DNA of 21,352 nucleotides, taken from positions 1 to 21,352 of the forward strand of contig JBNJDJ010000028.1 of the NCBI GenBank assembly GCA_051744845.1, in the 5' to 3' direction. The DNA is from JBNJDJ01 sp051744845. GTDB lineage: Bacteria; Bacillota; Clostridia; Peptostreptococcales; Acidaminobacteraceae. Under the pieces are notes generated by a model. The model did no database searches and had not been told where the DNA came from. It worked only from the letters and a program-made list of their open reading frames with translations. Numbering within the stretch: position 1 is the stretch's first letter; every line of letters starts with the position of its first letter. Positions 16,101 through 21,352 of the stretch are shown here, in pieces. Made by a program: the position numbers and the translations under genes.

Positions 16101-17344
16101 GAACTATTTTTACTAAAAAAATGAAAGATAAATATACTATTTTAGCGCCACAAATGTCACCAATACATTTTCAATTTTTACAAGCTGCCTTTCAATCTGA
16201 AAATTATGATTTAAAAGTTTTAGAAAATGTTGATGAAGATACAGTTAATCAAGGTCTAAAGTATGTAAATAATGATGCATGCTATCCTTCCTTATTAGTT
16301 GTAGGTCAAATTATGCAAGCTATTAATTCAGGTAATTATAACTTAGATAGATTAGCCATTTTAATTAGTCAAACTGGTGGAGGTTGTAGAGCAACAAATT
16401 ATATTGCTTTTATAAGAAAAGCTTTGAAAGATCGCGGTTTAAATCAAATTCCTGTTATTTCATTAAATGCTAATGGAATGGAAAAAAATCCAGGTTTTAA
16501 AATTTATCCAAAATTATTAAAAAAAGCAATGATTGGTTTAGTATATGGTGATTTATTATCTAAAGTAATTTTAAAAACTCGTCCTTATGAAAAAAAAGAA
16601 GGCCAAATAAATAAATTATCTAAAAAATGGGAAGAAAAAGCTATAAAAAATGTAAAAAAAGGATCGTTAAGAAAATTAAAAAAAGATATATATAGAATTG
16701 TTGAAGAGTTTGATAATGTTAAATTAAAAAATGTTGATAAACCTAAAGTAGGTATTGTTGGTGAAATTTTAGTTAAATTTCATCCTGGAGCAAATAACCA
16801 TTTGATTAATTTTTTAGAACAAGAAGGTGCAGAAGTTATAGTACCTGATTTAATTGATTTTTTATTATATTCTTCATATAATTCAGTAATTAAACGTAAA
16901 CTTTTAAAAGATTCATTTTTGAAAAGTGTATTAGGTAAGATAGCAATCAAATATATTGAATATTTTAGAAAAGATTTAAAAAATGCTTTAAAAAAATCAA
17001 AGAGATTTAATCCTCCGATGGCAATTGATAAATTAGCAAATAAAGCATCAGATATATTATCTTTAGGTCATCAGACAGGAGAAGGATGGTTTTTAACTTC
17101 AGAGATGTTAGAGTTATTAGAGTCAAATGTTAACTCTATTGCATGTATTCAACCATTTGCTTGTTTACCTAATCATATTACAGGCAAAGCTATGATTAAA
17201 AAAATCAAATCGAAATTTCCTGATGCAAATATAACTGCAATCGATTATGATCCTGGTTCAAGTAAAGTTAATCAAATAAATAGATTAAAATTAATGTTAT
17301 CCACTGCAAAAGATCAATTAACTAATAATATAAATAAAAAATAA
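13133..17344 (+). CDS. giant acyl-CoA dehydratase activase/reductase-like fusion protein
   Basis: A 1403-residue fusion. Two BadF/BadG/BcrA/HgdC-type ATPase domains lie at about 5-265 and 320-575. Each has an actin-like phosphate loop (DIGSTT at 10-15, DAGSTT at 324-329) and paired Fe-S cysteines (C124 in NGACAGGTG with C163; C444 in NEACSSGCG with C483). A four-cysteine cluster (C605, C608, C612, C631) precedes a DUF2229-like region with ESVCYPAKLVHGHI. The C-terminal part resembles the 2-hydroxyglutaryl-CoA dehydratase D component (C1050 in NNDACYPSL, GGGCRATNY, QPFACLPNH). In characterised relatives, ATP hydrolysis drives one low-potential electron from the activase Fe-S cluster into the dehydratase cluster. 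The substrate of these 1400-residue fusions is unknown to me. ATG 13133 with AGAGGTGAG (13121-13129) is preferred over ATG 13091, which overlaps the upstream gene without a ribosome binding site. Confidence 0.92.
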   Translation: MEKVFDIGVDIGSTTIKVIILKKSEIIYKTYKRHNADIKKSFVEVFNEVKEIIFNKKIRIKISGSSGMLISDFFDLEFIQEVVSSTKAIKKYIPSTDVAIELGGEDAKITYFGNAIDQRMNGACAGGTGAFIDQMAILLNTNAKGVNDLAKDYETIYPIASRCGVFAKTDVQPLINEGVARQDISASILQAVVNQTIGGLSAGKKIKGKVAFLGGPLTYLSELRNLFIDTLDLKKEEVIFPNNSLYFVALGAALSAKETNIINSKKIYDKFNEFLNFGMSFENRLDPLFESQNDYKKFKNRHDKNVLKEKQLSKQKGSLFIGIDAGSTTSKIAITNSNKELVYSFYANNNGDPLETIRKELIRIYNKIPKEAYIANSCVTGYGEKLIKESLLIDHGEIETISHYKAASLFNPEVDFVLDIGGQDMKSLKINKGVIESIMLNEACSSGCGSFIETFAKSLSIDLKTFINKALFAKKPVDLGTRCTVFMNSKVKQSQKEGASLADIAAGISYSIIKNALYKVIRLKKVSDLGENIVVQGGTFLNDAVLRALEKIIDKKVTRPNVAGLMGALGASIIANERYIFESESNILSKKQLIDFTINQQKTRCNLCGNQCLLTVHKFNDGRQFISGNRCERGSGKGKKYSDVPNLYDYKYQRLFKYKSLDEKKAVNGTLGIPRVLNMYENFPFWFTFFTNLNYKVVLSSRSNQDIFEKGMDSIPSESVCYPAKLVHGHIEDLVQKNVDNIFYPSIPYEIKEDKNANNNYNCPVVTSYPETIKANMDSIKDINYVTGFFPLHDKSQMLKKVIEFFNHSKKDLKSALNKAYKELEEYKKDIRKKGEKILKKVKKEDEKAIVLAGRPYHIDPEINHGIADVIKNYGIPVLTEDSIAHLAKVDRPIRAIDQWTYHTRLYNAAKLVSESENLEIIQLNSFGCGLDAVTIDQVKEIIERNNKIYTTIKIDEINNLGAARIRIRSLLAVMYKRKIKKTNKKLLKRTIFTKKMKDKYTILAPQMSPIHFQFLQAAFQSENYDLKVLENVDEDTVNQGLKYVNNDACYPSLLVVGQIMQAINSGNYNLDRLAILISQTGGGCRATNYIAFIRKALKDRGLNQIPVISLNANGMEKNPGFKIYPKLLKKAMIGLVYGDLLSKVILKTRPYEKKEGQINKLSKKWEEKAIKNVKKGSLRKLKKDIYRIVEEFDNVKLKNVDKPKVGIVGEILVKFHPGANNHLINFLEQEGAEVIVPDLIDFLLYSSYNSVIKRKLLKDSFLKSVLGKIAIKYIEYFRKDLKNALKKSKRFNPPMAIDKLANKASDILSLGHQTGEGWFLTSEMLELLESNVNSIACIQPFACLPNHITGKAMIKKIKSKFPDANITAIDYDPGSSKVNQINRLKLMLSTAKDQLTNNINKK

Positions 17345-17400
17345 ATGATATAATTTAAATTTAAATAAAATACGTAAAATGTATAATAAATATTATTTAG

Positions 17401-17429
17401 TTGACATTTGCCTTTTAAAATTATAAAAT
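17401..17429 (+). promoter_or_regulatory. promoter of rny
   Basis: Perfect TTGACA (17401-17406), 17-nt spacer, TAAAAT (17424-17429). It lacks the TG of an extended -10, unlike most others here. The leader is about 30 nt. No convincing terminator for the preceding gene was seen between 17345 and 17400, so some readthrough is possible. Confidence 0.85.
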
Positions 17430-17466
17430 AAATATAGGAAATATTAAGGAATAGTGGAGGTGTTTA

Positions 17467-19023
17467 ATGGAAACTTTAACAATAGCTTTCATTATTGCCA
17501 TTCCTATCAGCTTTGGTATTGGATATTTATTTCGTAAAAAAACAGCTGAAAAAATGATTTTAAGTGCTGAGATTAAAGCTAAAGAAATTGTTTTAGAAGC
17601 TGAGAAAAAAGCAGATACAATTAAAAAAGAAAAAATTGTAAATGCAAAAGAAGAAATTCATAAATTAAAAGGTGAATTAGAAAAAGAAACTAAAGAAAGA
17701 CGTCAAGAACTTAAAAATCTAGAAAAAAGAAATTTAAAAAAGGAAGAGCTTTTAGATAAAAGAAGTGAAAAACTTGACACCAAAAGTGATAAACTTGAAA
17801 GTAAAAGTAAATCATTAAGTAAGAGACAATCTAGCTTAGATAAAAAAGAAAATGAAATTAATTCTTTACATGAAAAACAATTATCTGAATTAGAAAGGAT
17901 TGCTTCATTAACAAAAGAAGAAGCTAAAAATCAATTGTTAAATGAAGTTGAAAAGGAAATGGAACATGAAAAGATTGCTATTATAAAAAGATTAGAAAAT
18001 GAAGCAAAAGAGCAAGCAAATAAAAATGCTCAAAAAATCATTTCTAATGCAATTCAAAAGTGTTCTGCAGAATTTGTTTCTGAAAATACAGTTTCTGTAA
18101 TAGATTTACCAAATGATGAAATGAAAGGTCGTATTATTGGTAGAGAAGGTCGTAATATAAGAGCATTTGAAAAACTAACAGGTGTAGACCTTATTATTGA
18201 TGATACTCCAGAAGCAGTTGTATTATCTTGTTTTGATCCAATAAGACGAGAAATTGCAAGAATTGCTTTAGAAAAGTTAATAATTGACGGAAGAATACAT
18301 CCAGCAAGAGTTGAAGAAATGGTTAATAAAGCTAAGAAAGAATTTGATCAAAAGATAAAAGAAGTTGGAGAAAATGCAACATTTGAAGCAAACATTCACA
18401 ATTTACATCCAAAATTAGTTGAACTTTTAGGAAGATTGAAATTTAGAACAAGTTTTGGACAAAACGTATTAAAACATGCATTAGAAGTTTCTTATTTAGC
18501 AGGTTTAATGGCTGCTGAATTAGGTGTAAACGTAAGAGTAGCAAAACGCGCTGGTTTATTACATGATATTGGTAAAGCAGTTGACCAAGAAATGGAAGGT
18601 ACACATGTTGAAATAGGTATGAGACTTTTAAGAAAGTATAATGAAAAGAAAAATATTATTCATGCTATGAGTACACATCATGGTGATTATGAAGCTGAAA
18701 CAGTAGAAGCAGTATTAGTTACTGCGGCAGATGCATTGTCTGCAGCAAGACCAGGTGCAAGAAGAGAGACTATTGATAATTATATTGAAAGACTTGAGAA
18801 TCTAGAGGCTATAGCAAATGGTTATGATAAAGTAGACCATTCATATGCTATTCAAGCTGGAAGAGAAATAAGAGTTTTAGTTAATCCTGAAGATACTAAA
18901 GATAATGACTTAACATTGATTTCTAGAGAAATTAAGAAAGAAATTGAGGAAAGTCTTGATTATCCAGGACAAATTAAAGTTAATGTTATTAGAGAATCAC
19001 GTGCAGTTGATTATGCTAAATAA
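17467..19023 (+). CDS. rny: ribonuclease Y
   Basis: RNase Y is the membrane-bound endoribonuclease that starts mRNA decay in many Firmicutes. Its 518 residues are close to the 520 of B. subtilis. Order: N-terminal membrane helix (about 4-22), a long charged coiled coil (25-200), a KH domain (about 205-270, GRIIGREGRNIRAFE), then an HD domain (about 330-430) with the metal pair His366-Asp367 in LLHDIGKA and a downstream THHGDYE. ATG 17467 follows GTGGAGGTG at 17455-17463. It stands alone with its own promoter and terminator; recA/cinA or ymdB, often adjacent, are not here. Confidence 0.98.
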   Translation: METLTIAFIIAIPISFGIGYLFRKKTAEKMILSAEIKAKEIVLEAEKKADTIKKEKIVNAKEEIHKLKGELEKETKERRQELKNLEKRNLKKEELLDKRSEKLDTKSDKLESKSKSLSKRQSSLDKKENEINSLHEKQLSELERIASLTKEEAKNQLLNEVEKEMEHEKIAIIKRLENEAKEQANKNAQKIISNAIQKCSAEFVSENTVSVIDLPNDEMKGRIIGREGRNIRAFEKLTGVDLIIDDTPEAVVLSCFDPIRREIARIALEKLIIDGRIHPARVEEMVNKAKKEFDQKIKEVGENATFEANIHNLHPKLVELLGRLKFRTSFGQNVLKHALEVSYLAGLMAAELGVNVRVAKRAGLLHDIGKAVDQEMEGTHVEIGMRLLRKYNEKKNIIHAMSTHHGDYEAETVEAVLVTAADALSAARPGARRETIDNYIERLENLEAIANGYDKVDHSYAIQAGREIRVLVNPEDTKDNDLTLISREIKKEIEESLDYPGQIKVNVIRESRAVDYAK

Positions 19024-19039
19024 AAATTTAAAATAAAGG

Positions 19040-19074
19040 CTTACAGCAAATATGCTGTAGGTTTTTATTTTTTT
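19040..19074 (+). terminator. terminator of rny
   Basis: The stem CTTACAGCA (19040-19048) pairs with TGCTGTAGG (19053-19061; one T.G), loop AATA, followed by TTTTTATTTTTTT (19062-19074). A strong rho-independent terminator. Confidence 0.95.
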
Positions 19075-19079
19075 AATTA

Positions 19080-19093
19080 TGAAACCGCTTGCA
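19080..19093 (+). promoter_or_regulatory. catabolite-response element (cre) / LacI-family operator
   Basis: TGAAACCGCTTGCA fits the LacI/CcpA-family consensus TGNAANCGNTTNCA at every fixed position. It ends 20 nt before the alpha-glucosidase ATG. The place and target gene fit carbon-catabolite control by CcpA or induction control by a maltose-type LacI regulator; which protein binds cannot be told. No clear -35/-10 pair was found between the rny terminator and this site, so the promoter it controls is uncertain. Confidence 0.82.
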
Positions 19094-19113
19094 TCAAAAT
19101 CGAAAGGAGAATT

Positions 19114-21312
19114 ATGAATAAACATATTGTTAAAAGTGATAATGTTAAGTTAGAAATTAGATTTTACAAGAATGTAGTTCGAGTTACTTACAAAAAGTTA
19201 AATAAAAAATATAATAATGATTTAATTGAATTAGAAAATAATTTAGAAAAAAAACAATTTAATAAAAAAAATAATATAATTTATAATGAACAAATTAAAG
19301 TCGAAATTTTAGATGATCTTAAAATCAAGATTTATGATGATAATGATAATTTATTATTAGAAGATAGAGAAGTTAAAATTAATTTTAATAAAAACAAAGA
19401 GAATGAAAAAAGTTTAGTTGATCATTTAGTAAAAAAGGAAAAAGAAGAAGTAGAAATAATTCATAAAAGAAAATATTTAAATGAATCTGGATTTTATGGT
19501 TTAGGAGAAAAGTATGGTAATTTAAACTTTTTAAATAGAGATACTATAAATTTCAATACTGATGTATTAGCTGTTGCACCTGTACATATTTCAACTCAAA
19601 GAGAATATCATACGTCTATTCCATTTTATATAGGTATTGATAAAAATAAAACCTATGGAATTTATTATCATAATACTTATAAATCTTATTTTGATTTTAA
19701 TAAATCAAATGATGGGATAACATATAAATCAGAAGGTGGGAAATTAGATTATTTCTTTATTATAGGAGATAATATCGATGAAGTTGTTAAAAATTATTCT
19801 ATGATTACTGGTACTATGGAGCTACCAAATAAAAGTTTTTTAGGTTATCAGCAATGTCGATGGAGTTATAAAAATAAGGACCATTTAATGAAAGTTGCTA
19901 GAAGAATGTATAAAGAAAATATTCCTTGTGATGTTTTATATTTAGATATTGATTATATGGATAATTATAAAGTATTTACAATTGATAGTAAAGATTTTAA
20001 AGAATTTTCAAAAATGGTAGATGAATTACATGAAATGGGATATAAACTTGTAACAATAATTGATCCAGGAATAAAAAAGGAAAAGGGTTACTTTGTTTAT
20101 GATGAATGTATAAAAAATGAATATTATTTAAAAGATAAAGATGATAAAGCATATGTTGGTGAAGTTTGGCCTGGAGATAGTATTTTCCCAGATTTTACTA
20201 GAAAGAAAGTAAGAGATTGGTGGGGAGATCTACATCAAGTTTTAATTAAGTTAGGTGTAGATGGAATATGGAATGATATGAATGAAATAGCTGATTTTTC
20301 TACAGAGTCAAAGACAGTACCTATAGATACTTATCATATTGACGATAATGGAAAGAAAAGATTACAAAAAGAAGTTCACAATATTTATGGTCATTTAGAG
20401 TCTAAAAGTACATATAATGCTTTAAAAAAGCATACTGACAATAGGCCTTTTGTTTTAACTAGAAGTGCTTTTTCAGGAACGCAAAAGTATGCTGCTTTAT
20501 GGACAGGTGATAATGCATCAATTTGGGAGCATTTGGAAAATGCAATTCCTATGATGATAAATTTATCTTTAAGTGGTTACAATTTTATTGGGGCAGATAT
20601 GGGAGGTTTTTTAGAAGATACAAATGGAGAATTACTTACTAGATGGGTACAATTTGGTATATTTACTCCTCTTTTTAGAAATCATTCAGCTTTAAATACA
20701 AAATTTCAAGAACCTTGGCAATTTGGAGAAAATTATTTAAATATAATAAAGAAATTTATAAAATTAAGATACAAATTAACGCCTCATATTTATAATTTAT
20801 TAAAAAAATCTAGCGAAACAGGGAAATCAATTTTAAAACCACTTTTTTATTATGAATATAATGAAAAGACATTAGATATAAATGATGGTTTTATTTTTGG
20901 TGATAATGTATTAGTTTATCCTATTTATAAACCTAGAATTAAAAAGAAAATGGTATATTTACCTGAGGGTACTTGGTATAACTTTTTTAATGATAAAAAA
21001 TATAAAGGAGATCAATATCATATTATTGATGTAGATATTGATACATTTCCGATGTTTGTTAAGGAGGGAAGTATTATACCAATGAGAAAAGACAATTTTG
21101 ATTTAGAATCTAAAAATAGTCAATTAGATATCCATATATATGAAGGGAAAGATAATTCATATCAACTATATTTAGATGATGGGGAAACATTTAATTACAA
21201 AGAAGGAGAGTATTCTTTAATAGATTTTGAATTGAAAAATAATAAATTAGATATAGATATTTTGAAAGATGATTATAACGTACCAAAATTTAATATAATT
21301 AAACATAGTTAG
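19114..21312 (+). CDS. GH31 family alpha-glucosidase
   Basis: This 732-residue glycoside hydrolase family 31 enzyme comprises an N-terminal beta-sandwich (about 1-240, with GFYGLGEKYG), the catalytic barrel (about 250-570) and C-terminal beta domains. The nucleophile is Asp388 in GIWNDMNE and the likely acid/base is Asp466 in WTGDNASIW; RPFVLTRSAFSG and FIGADMGGF are further family segments. Such enzymes release glucose from the non-reducing ends of maltose, isomaltose or related alpha-glucosides. There is no signal peptide, so the substrate is probably an imported oligosaccharide. ATG 19114 follows AAAGGAGA (19103-19110). The cre site upstream supports sugar-responsive control. No transporter is visible before the window ends. 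Confidence 0.95.
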   Translation: MNKHIVKSDNVKLEIRFYKNVVRVTYKKLNKKYNNDLIELENNLEKKQFNKKNNIIYNEQIKVEILDDLKIKIYDDNDNLLLEDREVKINFNKNKENEKSLVDHLVKKEKEEVEIIHKRKYLNESGFYGLGEKYGNLNFLNRDTINFNTDVLAVAPVHISTQREYHTSIPFYIGIDKNKTYGIYYHNTYKSYFDFNKSNDGITYKSEGGKLDYFFIIGDNIDEVVKNYSMITGTMELPNKSFLGYQQCRWSYKNKDHLMKVARRMYKENIPCDVLYLDIDYMDNYKVFTIDSKDFKEFSKMVDELHEMGYKLVTIIDPGIKKEKGYFVYDECIKNEYYLKDKDDKAYVGEVWPGDSIFPDFTRKKVRDWWGDLHQVLIKLGVDGIWNDMNEIADFSTESKTVPIDTYHIDDNGKKRLQKEVHNIYGHLESKSTYNALKKHTDNRPFVLTRSAFSGTQKYAALWTGDNASIWEHLENAIPMMINLSLSGYNFIGADMGGFLEDTNGELLTRWVQFGIFTPLFRNHSALNTKFQEPWQFGENYLNIIKKFIKLRYKLTPHIYNLLKKSSETGKSILKPLFYYEYNEKTLDINDGFIFGDNVLVYPIYKPRIKKKMVYLPEGTWYNFFNDKKYKGDQYHIIDVDIDTFPMFVKEGSIIPMRKDNFDLESKNSQLDIHIYEGKDNSYQLYLDDGETFNYKEGEYSLIDFELKNNKLDIDILKDDYNVPKFNIIKHS

Positions 21313-21318
21313 ATTTAT

Positions 21319-21348
21319 AAATCCTATTTTTTAAAATAGGATTTTTTT
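21319..21348 (+). terminator. terminator of the GH31 gene
   Basis: A perfect stem, AAATCCTATTTT (21319-21330) with AAAATAGGATTT (21333-21344), runs into T7 (21342-21348), ending the transcript a few bases after the TAG stop. Confidence 0.93.
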
Positions 21349-21352
21349 GATT

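Noticed and set aside
19007..19034. TTGATT-16-TAAAAT as promoter for the alpha-glucosidase
   Set aside because: Its transcript would run straight into the strong rny terminator at 19040-19074 before reaching the gene, so this is probably a chance match.

Overview
The window is AT-rich, low-GC Firmicute-type chromosome: strong AGGAGG ribosome binding sites, extended -10 promoters, an RNase Y, a PlsY acyltransferase and a WalRK-like two-component pair. The full selenocysteine (Sec) machinery and a giant 2-hydroxyacyl-CoA-dehydratase-type activase/reductase point to a strict anaerobe, perhaps a Clostridia/Tissierellia relative. That lineage is inference; no rRNA or close marker is present. Stop codons are nearly all TAA or TAG. 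UGA is used once as a stop (comEA-like gene) and once as Sec.

Region 1 (1-1251): the 3' end of an SLC13-type sodium/anion symporter with RCK-type insert, then a ComEA-like SLBB + helix-hairpin-helix protein.

Region 2 (1259-8765), the centrepiece: a promoter drives selD-selA-selB, with no gap before an OmpR-type response regulator, a HAMP histidine kinase and a membrane-anchored GerMN-domain protein. selD is itself a selenoprotein gene: an in-frame TGA at 1333-1335 is followed 11 nt later by a perfect 5-bp hairpin (candidate bacterial SECIS). The Sec tRNA gene (selC, anticodon UCA, encoded CCA) lies at the far end on the opposite strand. It faces the operon across one bidirectional terminator. 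selA, selB, selC and selD therefore sit within about 7.5 kb. The histidine kinase has no ATG/GTG/TTG able to include its first membrane helix, so a rare AUU/AUA start or a sequence error must be considered.

Region 3 (8826-12237): threonine synthase (minus), an unrecognised membrane-anchored protein (plus) with a perfect 11-bp inverted repeat between its ribosome binding site and start, and plsY (minus). The last two converge, and both stop codons lie inside the arms of one terminator hairpin.

Region 4 (12193-17344): an alpha/beta-hydrolase of the monoacylglycerol-lipase type, followed after 10 nt by a 1403-residue protein fusing two BadF/HgdC-type ATPase activase domains, a DUF2229-like part and a dehydratase-D-like C-terminus.

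Region 5 (17401-21352): RNase Y from its own canonical promoter, a strong terminator, then a GH31 alpha-glucosidase preceded by a perfect CcpA/LacI-family operator (cre) and followed by a terminator at the window edge. No mobile elements, CRISPR arrays or rRNA were seen.
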